NCBI RefSeq assembly: GCF_037975245.1
Contig: NC_092564.1
Span: 2,877,984-2,941,983 of the forward strand
Direction: 5' to 3'
Length of the DNA stretch: 64,000 nt
Source: Apostichopus japonicus
Taxonomy: Eukaryota; Echinodermata; Holothuroidea; Aspidochirotida; Stichopodidae
Positions 1 through 21,799 of this stretch are shown here, one piece after another. The translations under genes and the position numbers were made by a program. How positions within the stretch are numbered: position 1 is the stretch's first letter; every line of letters starts with the position of its first letter. Below the pieces are notes generated by a model. It was given only the letters and a program-made list of their open reading frames with translations, had not been told where the DNA came from and did not search any database.

Positions 1-843
1 ACATGAATATACTAGTAATGTATGTATAATGGCTTTCAATGTATTCAACTTTAAAATTTGTTAAAACTCTGGAATGATCCTTTAAGGCTACATTGATTAA
101 TGACTAAGATCTTTTAACTTCTAATAAACAGGAGAACACCGTTTGATAACGTTCAATACCTTACATGTCCTCCACACATTTGTACTACTTTGTATAGCTG
201 CACCTATACAAGATATATACTTATATGGGCTTCCATACATACTTGCATTGGAATAATATGCCTGCATGGAAGACTTTGCCTGCATGGATTATTCTACATC
301 CTGGAATATTATACCTTCATGGCATATTATACCTACATGGACTACAATACCTACATGAACTATGAGGCCTGCATGTACTATAGGCCTACCTGCATTGACT
401 ACCATACTTTCTTGGACTACTACACCTGCACGGAATAATATATTCCTCCATACATACATGGACTACCATACCTGCATGGACTTATATACCTGATTAGACT
501 ACCGTATACCTGCACGGGACTTCTAAACCTGCATTGGCTACTACACCTGCACGGAATAAAATATTCCTCCATATATAGCTGAATGGACTACTATATCTGC
601 ATATACTTCTATACCTGCTTGGATTACCGTATACCTGAACGGGAGACTACTAAACCTGCATTGACTACCTACCTGCACGGGACTACTAAACCTACATGTA
701 ATACTATACCTGCATGTCCACTATATGGTAATATATTTGGTTTTATACATAAGAGATTGGTTAATTATTGCAACGTGTTCGATTTTCGAGCTCATCTTTC
801 TTATATCCACTCTAACATTAAATCTGACATGTTGCTGCTATAG
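1..843. repeat. Degenerate tandem repeat upstream of the first visible exon
   Basis: From about 236 to 720 a short unit of roughly 18-25 bases built around 'acctgcatggactac' recurs many times with substitutions and length changes (for example near 260, 325, 345, 395, 467, 525, 660 and 705). It makes small open frames that read as Tyr/Met/Asp-rich repeats, so these are not genes. The stretch from 720 to 843 is ordinary intron ending in an AG acceptor. The region is probably intron of the aminopeptidase gene that follows. Confidence 0.6.
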
Positions 844-9744
<8,901 letters not shown>

Positions 9745-10301
9745 AGATTTGAATTTACAATTTTACTATATGATTATCAACATTTGAAATGAGTATAAAA
9801 TCTCTATCGCTTATTTCTGTTTTCAAATTGAATTTCAAGATTAATTTTGAATCTGTCTTGAATCTTATTAATAATTAATTGGATGTGATTTGAAGATTAT
9901 TAAACGATGAGAACTAATTGTGATACCTTTATAACGTTGTGCATCATGCAGGTTTCTTATAGATCTCACCGAATCATGTCCGATCAGGAAGTGATAACAC
10001 ACAATCAATGTTTTACGATTGTCTTGTAACTTTTACGCTGCACAGGAAAGGCTCATTGCAGTAACTCCGATGGTTATAAATATGATTGTTGTATTCATTT
10101 TGTTCCCACTTAACATTTTTCATCCTAACAGCCTTATTGTCATGGAAGATTATATAAATGCATAGATAACAACAACCTGTCTATAATTCACCGAAACTTA
10201 TACAATACATTTGAAAATAATATAAAAAAAAAATATTACGAAATATACGTGTGCAATTTATAAGCGAAACGAGTTTAATATTGACAAAGTATTTGTTTCT
10301 G

Positions 10302-10390
10302 CATATCTGGTATTCCTTTGCATATCTGGTATTCATTTGCATATCTGGTATTCCTTTGCATATCTAGTATTCCTTTGCATATCTGGTATA
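10302..10390. repeat. 19-bp tandem repeat with octamer-like core
   Basis: Five near-identical units of GCATATCTGGTATTCCTTT. Each junction makes TTTGCATA, close to the ATTTGCAT octamer bound by POU factors. Whether that matters is unknown. Confidence 0.85.
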
Positions 10391-11323
10391 CATTATGTAC
10401 TACATGGTGGCTTAAAATGTCTATGCATACCATATTAAAACAAAAACATAGGCTACGGCGATTTATTACGCAAATATGCCTAACTATGTGAATAACCAAG
10501 CTTCGTGCAAGGAATGCATAAGGTCTGTATGTTACAAGTCATCTATGCAATCTCTCCAAAAAGCTGACTAAACTTGCTAAAAAAATTTTTTTTTAAAAAC
10601 ATTTCCCAGTAATTTGGGACGATGAGCTTTCTCAGTGCTGAGTGCTTGCACCAAAATACTTTTGTGATGTTTGATCATGCGTGACCATTATTTGTAATAT
10701 CTAGCATTGTTGGAGGCAACACTGCTGACCTGTTAATCTTGCAATCAAATTATTATCAAAGATAGATGGAGATATTTTCATTTATAACATTAATTTATAA
10801 TATTCCAACAGCCCATATCGTATATACAGTAAAAGAAGTTTACAACATGTTGATAATTGGTGACCATAATTTCGGCTTTTGTAGTAGCTATAGTGCGATA
10901 CCTTTTTCGACTAGTGACTTGTGGCGTTTTCCATGGGGTCTGATGTCTCTTGTGGCCAGCATTGAATGTAACAACACTTCAACTTAATCTCAATTATTAA
11001 CTGACCAATGAGAAAAATGTAGGAAACCCGTTGTTATATATCTGAAAAGCTGTGATCCTCCTCCACTTCCTATCTTTAACCCATCCCACCCACCCCACCC
11101 TCGTCCCCTAGGTACGGCGCTAGTCACGTCCATTTATGTTTAACCTATAACATCAATTGCTCTATTCAGACGCGTGATTTATTGTGTACTTTTATTAAAT
11201 TTATTACATCAAAGCTTAATTGATATATATTGTATTTACGAATTGTCGGATAAAATACATAATGCGAAAAATCAACGTCAAAATGTGTGATATTTGTGAT
11301 TACCTGAATCCATAACATACCGC

Positions 11324-11328
<5 letters not shown>

Positions 11329-11363
<35 letters not shown>

Positions 11364-11394
11364 TACATATATACATATATATACATATATATAC

Positions 11395-11475
<81 letters not shown>
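11329..11475. repeat. (AT)n microsatellite with 'acat' phase breaks
   Basis: About 147 bases of AT. The middle part has regularly spaced 'acat' interruptions every 10-14 bases, giving a higher-order pattern. Confidence 0.95.
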
Positions 11476-11476
<1 letters not shown>

Positions 11477-14400
11477 TGTTGATAAGTATCTATATAGCGT
11501 TGAAGTGTACGTAACAATTGCGTTAATTATAAACCACATTTATTGGAACTTCACTAGAAAGCTTTAAGCTTTCTCGAAAGAGAAAGGTGATGTTAAAAAT
11601 ATGGGGAAGGGAGGATATTCCTATGTAGCTGAGACAAGGAACAGACATTTAATCTAAATAGCTGCACACACTATCAGCGCGTTGAAATATACCTTTGCAG
11701 CTGTCGTACCACAATTAATCGTTCTTAATCGACTTATAGACTAACTTCTTCACTTTCAGGGCCCACTAAAGCATAGAGGTTTCCGAACTGTCATATGCTA
11801 CTCCGTGACCACATGATAGCTGAGGACATGGCCTGTCATGGCACTTGCAAATTTCCATATCATGACTTTATACATTTTGAGCTGGAAGAGGAGAGTGTGT
11901 AGCGTACTGAAGCCCAACCTTTCAATATGCTGCTTGGAATAGTATCAACATTTAACAAAATAATTTCTAAACTGCAATACATCATTTTTCAATCCTCCAT
12001 ATTTGCACACCATCTGAACTTTGATTGTGCTCTTTCACATAAAAATGGGGAGGGTGGAGGGGGGGGGGGACGATTATGGTGCCTCAAAATCTGCCAAATC
12101 AAATATGCCAAATCAAATATGCCAAACCAAGCATTGCATTAGGACATTTAACGTCTTTGTTAACCTTTCGCGCGGACGTGCAGTTCTGTGATTGTGGTAT
12201 GGTACCTTTAGCTCGTCCAGACTCGATTCATTTGATAATCTGTTGCTGGCATGTCTGTACCATACACGTATGACCCTGATTTTACATATAGCTTTCTAAT
12301 TCGGATCAACTGGTGCCCTTCCTTTTCCGTTTCTGCAACGGACTTGATGTTTTTCTTGTTCACATTGCTGTTTTTCTTAAGAGTATTAAGCATTAAGTCA
12401 TGCCATTTTCTTGCGCATGCGTTTGAGTAATAGTTTGAAAATCGTAGACAGAGGCAGGGACACGGTCTTGAAGTAGGCCTAAATATGTTACATTTTGATT
12501 TTATCATTTACTCCATATATGTGAAGGGGTCAATAACATATGAAGAAAGAAGTACATGATTTTGTACAACAATATAAGTGTCATGAAAGTTGATTTTTTA
12601 TTCCGACGGGATTGTGGGTTTTTAGCATCCGTACAGGTTCACAAATATAGACGAACTGTTTCTATGAATCATACATGACTATGGATGAGAGTACAACCGG
12701 ATTAATGCGGCCTATCATCTATAAATGACAACTAAGATGTCATGTCCGGATGATGGGTAATTCTCGGTAGTTTTAATGACTAACTACAACATTATTGTTT
12801 AGCTTGGCACATTCTGCTAACATGTTCACCTCATATATTTTTTGGAAATAAGGAAACTGCCAAACCGCAACCCGGATTGATAAGCATGAACTGCGAGGTA
12901 AGATCCGGGTCGAACGGATGTTAATAATATCCACACTATGTATCTATATATCACATTTCATTAAGTCGTGGAACTGGTCCATACACTTTACGCTCATTAG
13001 TTGCTCAATAATCGGAAGTTGAATTCTACTTCTTCTTGTGCATTGTCAATTTATAGGAGTGTGTTTAGTCTCTCGTGCTTTCCAACAGTCGTTCTTTTCA
13101 ATGTTTCCTCAACCATATTTGTATGTTGTTTTCTTTAATTTGGCAATTGAGGAAATTTGTTAAGTTCCCTATAATCTATCACTTTAGATTTTATGTAAGT
13201 CCTGTACGGCCGTGGTCGCGACATTAGCTGTTATTCCGTTAGTATTGCAGGCTGTAGGAGGGGGAGGTGGGGAGGGGAAAGAAAAGAAAAGAAAACAGAA
13301 CAAATTTGCATATTTTGCCTTCCACTTGTTAAAGGAGGTAACTGAACGATTACTGATGACCATCATGAAGTGACGTCACATTATTTTCTTTCAAATGCTC
13401 CAAAGAATAAAAAACAATTGACATCTGTTCGTTCACCGTGAAACAATATACTTTAAAGATATATAGGCTACATTACAATAGGAGAAAGAAGTAAGAATGG
13501 GAGCGAGATGTTATAAATATATATATAATATGTCAGTTGATCATTGCAAAGATTTAACGCTTTCATACAACATAAAGGGAAGATATATCACGAAAGACTA
13601 ACAAAATAATTTAAAACAATGCGATGATAATTAAAGAAACATTTAAACAAATTATTAAAAAAAGAAAGATCTTATCTTTACTTTGGTCCTCATAATTTCA
13701 CTCTTTAATTTCACTTGATTGCATGCCATCCAACACAACAAGGCATATTATGGTACAGATCGTTACAAATGTGTTGAGTTGTTCTTTTGTGTACATGTTT
13801 CAACCGAGCTCGTCTTGTGATACAATGTAAAATATATTCTATTAAATTAGTATAATCCCCTACGTGCATGGATTAAAATAACAGACAAACCGTAAAATAT
13901 ATATAAATTCCAAACGTAGACATCTTAGTATCTTTAATTAGTTATTATTATTTACAGATTATTAACTAGGCCTATCTAATAAAGTCACAGCTTCAGCATT
14001 TCTTTCCATAGGCCCTTTATTTGATCAAAGTTATAGTCTATTTTATCCCATACGTTTTCTCCTACGTTTAATTAAACCGACGGAATATAACGACTCCGTA
14101 GTTTCATTGCTCGAGACTAAACGTATCTTTCTTGTTTTAATTATACGCATGGCTTAATTATAAAAGTACATTCATTATGACCATCATACTGATTGATGTG
14201 TATATATTAACATACTATCAATCGGGAGCGGTGAAGCCGGTAGCCGGGAGCAAAGTTTTTTAAAAACAAAAAAAAGTGCCTTTCTTCCAAAATTAAAAAT
14301 GCCCCTTTTTGAAAATAAAATTTAGGACTATACTCTCTTTGCAAATAAACTATCCCCTTTGAGATGTGTTACATGAAAGGCCTATAATTAAAAAATGCCG

Positions 14401-14679
14401 CATTTGTTGAAAATCACTAATATACTGGAATCTGATAAAACATGCAAAGAGGAATGAGTAATGTTGATGGGATGTTTTGTGGTATAAAGTTGTGGTTTGG
14501 TTTCTGAAATCAAAGTCACGCATCCCATTGTCCCTCGATATTTATGATGTACCAACCCACTCCCCTCCCACCCAAATTGCACTCTCATCCATCTCCCGTG
14601 TTGTGAATAATGAAATACGAAAACAAAACTAATCGATAACAATGGCTAGTAGATAACAAGAACTTGACCTTTTATTAAA

Positions 14680-15130
14680 AACATAACCCATCTACAATAG
14701 TATATATATATCTTCATCCTATAACAAGATACTCATGGTGCAGTGACCTAACAGTGAGAATAGGCAAAACAAGTAACAGACAAAGAATAAGATAACAATA
14801 AAAAACATTATACAGTCTATTAAAATATAGAAGTTGTTTGAGTGCACGAAAACAGATGAGCCTTCCGAGTAGATTTGAGGGACACGATAGAAGGAGAGAG
14901 CTAGATGGATTCAAGTAATTTATTCCAAAGCCGTGGGATCAAGAGAAACAGAACAGTGGTGACCCCAGGATCTGTTAGTGGCTTTAATGATGAGAAGAAA
15001 TCTCTTTCCGTAGCGTAATTCACGAAAATCTACTTCAGAAATATATCGACCGGCATTGAAGTTGATATCTGTTATTTTCCATTTAAGTATATGAAACGTC
15101 TTATCGTACGATAGATTGAAATAACAAAGG
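14680..15130 (-). pseudogene. Decayed non-LTR retrotransposon (LINE) C-terminal end
   Basis: On the - strand near 14940-14860 one frame reads LIPRLWNKLLESI, stop, LSPSIVSLKSTRKAHLF. This matches the well-known C-terminal 'R(L/V)WN.LP..I......SL..FK..L..HLF' ending of many CR1/Jockey/RTE-type reverse-transcriptase ORFs. In-frame stops and the absence of the RT core upstream show an old, truncated copy. Boundaries are approximate and the clade is not determined. Confidence 0.55.
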
Positions 15131-15139
15131 GTTTTTTTT

Positions 15140-15925
15140 GTTGCTGTACAATATAGCTACCATCCATTGAGTCATTGGTATCTATAAATAGTTCAGAGCA
15201 ACTTTAAGAATTTATGACTAATACCATCAAATCAACTAATAATTTCTTACTACATAATAAATAATTACGATAACGATAACGACATGTCAGTCGTTTTGTG
15301 TGTTTAAGCAGTTATGGATATTATAGACACAAGTTTTAAATTCAAAATTCTTAACTAAATTGACACCAAGTTGAAAGATAAATAACGTCTAAACGGATAA
15401 ATTACACTTCAGCTGAAAGCGGACACTGCTAATATCCTCGCCGCACTTGGTAGTAATTAGGCAAATAGTACGGGGAAGTGTTATACATAATGGTTGGATT
15501 TCACAGCATGCATAGAGTGTACATACCGTATACTGAATCTAACGTCATTATATACATACGATAGCCTTTATCAATTCCCAAGTTCGTTCGCTTTTAGGTG
15601 AAGACCATTTTTATACACCACGATACCTTTCATAATACTGTAGCCATGCTTTACATATCGGGGTGGTCCACATCTATGCTAAACACAGTGTTCGCATTCG
15701 GTGACCCGCGAAAGATCTCACCCCGGCAAACAAGCAATTCTGCCCATCGTGGTAATTTTGCACTATTCGTGTATGTGGGCCTCAATTGACTTCGGAACCC
15801 TACCGGCCTAGCCCGCACATAACTCGATAAACGGTATTTGTATATAGTAAGAATATATTTCTCTCTCGTTCTTTCCTTCATATAACCAACGTTTCTCAGT
15901 CTCTCTGCTCCCCTCGTATGAAATT
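15140..15925. other. Intergenic stretch, nothing recognised
   Basis: AT-rich sequence between the LINE relic and the GPCR 3' end. No splice-supported exons, RNA genes or clear repeats were seen. Confidence 0.4.
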
Positions 15926-15995
15926 AATTAATTAATGGCCCCTGTCGTAATTAATTAATGGCCCTGTCGTAATTAATTAAAGGCCCCCTGTCGTG
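15926..15995. repeat. Short tandem repeat 'taattaattaatggcccctgtcg'-like
   Basis: Three imperfect units of about 23-25 bases lie just downstream of the GPCR stop codon, which is on the - strand at 16012. Confidence 0.85.
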
Positions 15996-16011
15996 TATAC
16001 CATCCAGACCC

Positions 16012-18512
16012 CTAGACGTTGGTGTCACGGATTGAGTTATTTCTGCTAACAGTTGCGACACTATTGACTGAGTTAGTTGGGGTACTATTAGTAGGAGGAG
16101 GACCCGCCCTCACGGAGCCCCACTTTTGTTTCATTTTATTTGAACAGCAAATGGGGCTGAGTGCCTTCATGAGACCTACTCGGTAATGGTTGTTTCTAAA
16201 GAAATATATGAAAGGGTTGATACAGGAATTACATAGAGACATAATAACCGTAACGTGATAGATGGGGGTGTCGAACGGCAGATTTACACCCATATTGTAA
16301 ATGAAAAAGAAAATCTGGTTTGGCGCCCAGCAAATAGCGAATGTTATGACGACAACCAGAAGGGTTTGGCTTAATTCTTGGGCCGCCTTCACCTGCCAGG
16401 CTTCTCTCTTTCGGGCTGATTTCGCTCCAGGGACTATACGAGTTGGAGAGAGAAACAGGAAAGAGACATGAATAAGATGTGACATGAAAAGTTATTTCTA
16501 AACTTGACGTAATTTCCTTGATATACGTGTTGCCTATATATATGAGGACTTGTTTCATTCTTCCCGAAAGATGTTAATTTATGCAAACTTAGTCAAGCCT
16601 GGTAAACAAATTTGATATGGATGTATATGTCGATCATATAGTCGATGTATATAAACGGGAGAGCATGATCAAGTTAGTTTCTTTCATTTATTTAAAAAAT
16701 ATATGACAGTTTTTCCCCGAAATTTCCACGGCCCATTCTCCTTTAATTTTAAAGTTTGCTCAGATTGCTTCCGGTGGGCCTGTTTATTGCTTTATTAAAT
16801 TTCAAGCACACCTGCAATGTTGCACGGTCATTTTACTTATTAACAATTGCTTAGTGGCAGTTCATATGACCTCCACAAGTCGTGACACTTATTCAACAAC
16901 AAAACGTGTGTACATGCAGTTGTACACGTATACAGCGCAATGCATTACGTAGGGTAGTTAAGACTTGAAGTCTCAATGCCTGTTTGCTGATGAATTTCGA
17001 ATAAAAACTTCCGAAAAACTCAATGTTTCTTATTCTATATGCACTCGCTTCTCGGCCTTTTGGCTAAGATCATGTGTAGTATCTGTTCCCTTTCGAGGGG
17101 AATGGTGATGCACACCCGACGATGATCACACAGTCACAGTCCCGATGAAAGGGGACTGGGGTTGAGAGCGGATCAGTCGTTCGGTAGTTTGGTTTTCGTG
17201 CCCAGGTTCTTTCCTGGGCGACTTTTCTTAAAAAGTATTCTAAATGCACTCTGCCCAGGTGGGTTTGATAGAGAAAAGCTGTTGCAATCGAAAGAAATTT
17301 ATATTCAGTTCTATACTCGTATCGTTCACTATTTACAATTCCACGGAGGAAAAGTCTGAAAACACCTGTTTATTTATTGCAAAGGAAGAAAATGATATAA
17401 TTTCGCAAGCTACATCGTTAAGACCGAGAGAAAGATACTATTCAAGAGAAGGGACCTAAGACAGGCTAGACACGAAGGGGAAATTAATCCTAGGCTTAAC
17501 GGTCGTAATCCAAACAGAGAGATTTGATTGGCGCATGATCTGTTGGGCGGGGCTTGTAAATTTTGGTCGTTAAAAAATCTGGCAAATTTTATTCAGCTCA
17601 AGTTTTAAAACGACAGATAACTCAATAAAAATAATGAATATTGACAATAAAATTGCATAAAATGGTGTCATTTTCACTGAGCTTTAGTGCAGTAAATTCG
17701 AAAGGTCGAAGTTTAAATTTGGCAAACAAGTACTGAGACTTTTAAACCATGCAACCAACTGAACAAAAAAACAAACATTTTGTTATTGTCTTACCTTTAT
17801 CTAAATTCGCAAGTGTGACTTCCTTACTTTCCAGAATCGCCGCTTTGTCCTTTAAAACTGATATCATTTTCTTATGAACCACAAAGTTAAACGTAATCGG
17901 GATGATGTACACAACCGAGAATGTGTAGACTCCAACCAGCCGTTTTATGATAAAATGAGGGTATGGTTGTATGCTACACATTCCATCCTCATTTTCATAA
18001 ACAAACCAAAAGTAACTGTTTGAGATAACACCAACCAACCAACATCCAAGCATGATAAGGGCGCTTTTGGAAGGCGTAAATAATCTTTTGTACTTAAACG
18101 GGTAAACCACGGCGACGAAACGCTCTAAATGTACAGAGACGAGGCTGTAAACGGAGGCAAAAATAGTCGCCCATAATGGAAATTTATTGATAAAAATACG
18201 ACAGATGAGGTCGCCAAGGAAACCGGGCGGCATAGCCGGTGAGCCCGGGAAAAGGTTAAACACTATGATCCATACACAGGTAAGGAAATCTGTAAAGGCC
18301 AAATGGATGATGAACTGACTAGTTCGGTTTCGAAGCGAGGGGATCCGGACAAGCACGAATATAACGAGAGCATTACCAGTCAGTCCAAAGAGAGATATAA
18401 TAGCGTACGTCACCCTCACATACGCACTTCGCTCGATGTCACTGACTGACCACCCACTGTCCTGTTCCGCGACGTGAGGTCCCGTCAGGTTACTAAACAC
18501 GTTATCCACCAT
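16012..18512 (-). CDS. Class A (rhodopsin-like) G-protein-coupled receptor, two exons, 379 aa
   Basis: Complete on the - strand: exon 1 18512-17795 and exon 2 16433-16012 (stop TAG). The intron has donor GTAAGA and acceptor ...CGTATAG and splits a Val codon in the third intracellular loop; exon 1 leaves one base and exon 2 supplies two. Seven membrane segments are visible. Landmarks are an N-glycosylation site at N8, the GN pair of TM1 at 46-47, Asp75 of TM2 in LAFTD, Cys104 before TM3 paired with Cys179 in the second extracellular loop, ERF at 130-132 in place of DRY, Trp158 of TM4, CWAP at 274-277 in TM6 and NPFIY at 312-316 in TM7. Cys335-336 after TM7 could be palmitoylated, and the tail is Ser/Thr/Asn-rich. 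The CWAP and NPFIY forms fit peptide-type receptors, but the ligand cannot be told; treat it as an orphan. Confidence 0.9.
17047..17235 (+). mobile_element. U2-snRNA-headed SINE, copy 2 (best preserved)
   Basis: Starts GCTTCTCGGCCTTTTGGCTA; over the first ~42 bases it differs from metazoan U2 snRNA at about one position (GATCATGTG for GATCAAGTG). It then switches to the non-U2 body with CAGTCCC...GGGACTG and GCCCAGG-TTCTTT-CCTGGGC hairpins and ends TTAAAAAG. Flanking direct repeats of 16 bases with one mismatch (TATTCTATATGCACTC at 17031-17046, TATTCTAAATGCACTC at 17236-17251) mark the target duplication. It sits in the GPCR intron, antisense to the gene. The 189-base length is close to true U2, but the Sm site and stem-loops III/IV are missing. 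Confidence 0.88.
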
Positions 18513-20440
18513 CTTGTCAAATTATCAGTAAAGTTTGATGTTTCTTTAAAGTTTCAAAGTGACTCAAATGGAGATCAATATTTGTTCAGTTCATATATTA
18601 TAGTCCCATTAAAAATGACGATGTTGAAAATCTGAGCTGGCGTAGTGTATATAGTTGATGATATTAAACGTATAGATATTAATAAAAAAGAACAATAAAA
18701 TACATTCAATGCTCCTTGAGACTAACACTGTCTTAACTGATTTCACTATCAACTTTATAACGATATACTCGAATAGCCTAACCGATCAAACCATCGTATA
18801 TAAGGAGTACTCAATCAACAGTTGAACTGTTTTGTATATAACGTTAGGACGCGAAAGTACAGTCTCTTGATAACTTTCGTAATTCTTCAGATATCCTATA
18901 AGAAAACTCGATAACAATAGAACATACCCTCTTTTATATCAGTTAATTTAATTGGGTAATGTCTTCCATGTGTCCGTCAGAGAATCCTTCATCACTTATT
19001 TGGAAAATTAATTGGTGGCGAACGCAGATTATTTTATTATGACACTATATTCATATACTTTCCGTAGTTATTGAGTTATTTTACTACACATTTCTTTGCT
19101 TTCTTTGCATGTAAGATGCGTGCAAGCCAAAGAAAGTCAAAGAAGCACGGCATTCCGAAGAAATATTTCGCTTTTGCAACAAACAAGCCTGAACTGGATG
19201 TTCTATATAGCTAATTCGGTATGACACACAGAACCAACACTTTCTGAGACTTACGATGACTAGGTCAACGATTTGTTAGTCCTGCTCGTAGATAATCCAA
19301 TTCCAGTCAATATGCTGTCAAATCTAGTTCCAAAAATATATGAACGCAACAGATTAATTTCACGAAGTTTAGCACAAAAGCCTAATCCTCTCTATACAGA
19401 ATTAATGAAAAAGAAAACGGTCATTGTTATTTTGAGATGAGATGATCGGATACAACTCTCGCCGATTCGATGCACCCAACATGCCCTGACTGGTTTAAAT
19501 AAACTACAAGTATCAACTATAGAATTATATACACAAAAAGCAACTCGGTCATGCCTGTTGAATGGCACTAGGCGATCCTCTCTATACGCGTTATACCGGG
19601 TTTTTTGTTCACGTTCCTTCCTTCCGAAATACTTCCGATTAAAAATATAAGTATGCCATGGTTATGATCGTTCATAATACACGGGAAGAAACAACGGATA
19701 TACTATAAACTATATACATGTATGTATACATATGAGAGCTAAACAGGCAAATATTAAATTTGCTTTCCTGGAATACGATCCTTGGCTTCTTGTTACCCTT
19801 TGCCATTGATGAGACACGTCCGCAGGACAGCTTGTTCGGTTTATGCCCGTCACAATATATGGTTGCCTAGCAACATGTAACATATACCCAGTTTCATTTT
19901 GTTTCATTTGATTCCCATTGGTACCTGCTCTTATAAAATGTGATCTATAATTTCGAAGAAATCTGAGAGATTTGCCTTTGTTTTTTCCCCTTCCTTTTGT
20001 TAACTATACTATTGAGTTTGATAACATGTTGGCCTGCCGGCAGATGTTTTTTTTTTTTGTACCTTACAAGATATAATTATGTCAACATCTTCATAACTTG
20101 TTTCCATGATATCAAGTTTAAACTCTTGTTGAACTTCGTTTGATCACAGTCATTGGCCACCATATGGAAAGGATTGAAAGTCTATTTACTTTGTTTTCGT
20201 TGTCATAAATTAGGGCTGATGTTTAAATTAAATATTTAAATCGACGGGAATAGTTAGTGTTTTGAAGTTACCGCTTGAGATTTTGGTATGCATGTCACGT
20301 GAGAATTAATATGAGGATTCGTCTTAATTGGTTATGACATGTACGATGTAATTAGTAGGTATTTTCATGTAATATTGAGCATCACAATTATACATACATA
20401 CACCCACTCACATACGCACACATACACATACACGCATACG
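18513..20440. other. GPCR upstream region, nothing further recognised
   Basis: The GPCR promoter should lie here on the - strand. I see no strong TATA box or initiator that I would commit to, and no other gene or clear repeat. Confidence 0.35.
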
Positions 20441-20799
20441 CAGTGACGTAGGAAGGTACTTTTGAGTGGGGGGCTGAAGACTGACGGCCGGCCTGGGGGA
20501 GGGGTCTAAGGGGAGGGGTGTCCCCCTCCCCTTTGGAATCTTTTGCATTTCCAGGTGGCCTCAGATGCAATTTGGTGCAATATAGCACACTTCAACACCC
20601 ACTCCATTTTGTAAATAATTTTGCATTTTCACCTGGCCTTAGATGCAATTTGGTGCTCCAAATGAGATTTTTTTCTCATTTGGAAATGAAAAAGGGGTTT
20701 TCTGACTTGCGAAGCGGGGGGCGGAATGATACTTCCGCCCTCCATATTTTTCACTGGGGGGGGGGCTGGCGCCCCCAGCCCCCGGTTCCTACGCCCTTG
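20441..20799. mobile_element. Short hAT-like non-autonomous element
   Basis: The left end CAGTGACGTAGGAA and the right end (reverse complement CAAGGGCGTAGGAA) form imperfect terminal inverted repeats, followed inward by G-rich GGGGGCTG on both sides. The 8 bases outside are CGCATACG and CACATACG, a 7/8 match, although the surrounding (CA)n-like sequence weakens that evidence. The ends resemble those of the larger element at 60747-62303. There is no transposase. Confidence 0.5.
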
Positions 20800-21799
20800 C
20801 ACATACGCACACACACACACATACACCCACACACACACTTCGGATACACAAAATATTTATGGAACATAACACTGGTTTCTTAGTTGCTGGTACGTTGCCT
20901 CTTGTAATGTAGTTAGGCTGTATCCTTATTACATTTATAGGCTACATGTTGGCATGTAACCTGAGATGTAGAGAAAATGGGTGACTTTGCACAAGAATGT
21001 ATTAGTTAGAAGGATATATCGAACGAAGGATATTCCCATAAGGTTGACGCTGACACTAAAACCGATTTCTTGTCTCACGACGCCATTAGTACCAAACATA
21101 GGTCTACACTTACTAGGCAATGCCTAACGTTGTCTGCGATAGTTATCAAGGCCATTAAATCTTGACTATGTAAACACAAGTGTGATCAAAACATTTTTTG
21201 TAGCCAGCGTTTGTTAATAGTACGAAAATATCTGGATATGCAAAAGAAGACATACAAACAACATTAATAACCGAACTTCGATACCCGTCAGTCTAAAGTT
21301 GGAGATTTTAAATATTTATTTTAGCTCTTAAGTTTAAGCTCTTAAAGTTTTACTTAATTCGTTGTATATATCATTCCTGCATTGGCAAGCCACTGCGACG
21401 GAATTTATATTTTACAACCAACATCTCCATCAACATTCTTCTACTTACGTACAAATACTCTTGACAGAGCTGATATGGTCCCCAGAGTTCAGGCCAGACG
21501 GTTTACCGGTAATCGTTACCGTGAATAGTGGTTATCAGTACTCCTTACTGTATGCCGGTGTGACATCCTGGACCGGTAGTATTCAACAAAGCTTTTAGAT
21601 GCAAGGAAGATTGCTGGATGGGTATCTCTGCTATGAAATGGGGTTGGTCAAGACCATTGTACCGTCAAGTATTTTCAATTAACACTTTTTACATCGTGCT
21701 TCTTCTTCCATTTGACATTTGCTTTTTTTCATAAACGCAGCTACCCGTAACTAACCAATTAGTTCTGGCCACGAGTATCAGATTATGATGAGCGAAACT
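20800..21799. other. Stretch between hAT-like element and minisatellite
   Basis: Starts with (CA)n-like sequence up to 20838. An open frame at 21362-21598 (+) contains WSPEFRPDGLPVIVTVNSGY and follows a plausible acceptor at 21469, but I do not recognise it and found no partner exon. Confidence 0.3.

Larger units (their letters stand above)
9745..14640. other. Intergenic stretch without a recognised gene
   Basis: After the aminopeptidase stop there is AT-rich sequence. The only structures I can support are the 19-bp repeat at 10302-10390, the AT microsatellite at 11329-11475, and a short G tract near 12060. No canonical AATAAA close to the stop was found with confidence. Open frames here are short and carry no recognisable protein features. 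Confidence 0.5.

Noticed and set aside
12208-12507. 99-aa ORF on the - strand
   Set aside because: No recognised motif, biased composition, no splice context.
17047-17235. Functional U2 snRNA gene
   Set aside because: Only the 5' ~42 bases match U2. The Sm site and the 3' stem-loops are missing, and the copy has target duplications and dispersed relatives with the same non-U2 body.
21362-21598. Exon candidate containing WSPEFRPDGLPVIVTVNSGY
   Set aside because: It has a plausible acceptor, but no donor, partner exon or family match that I can defend.
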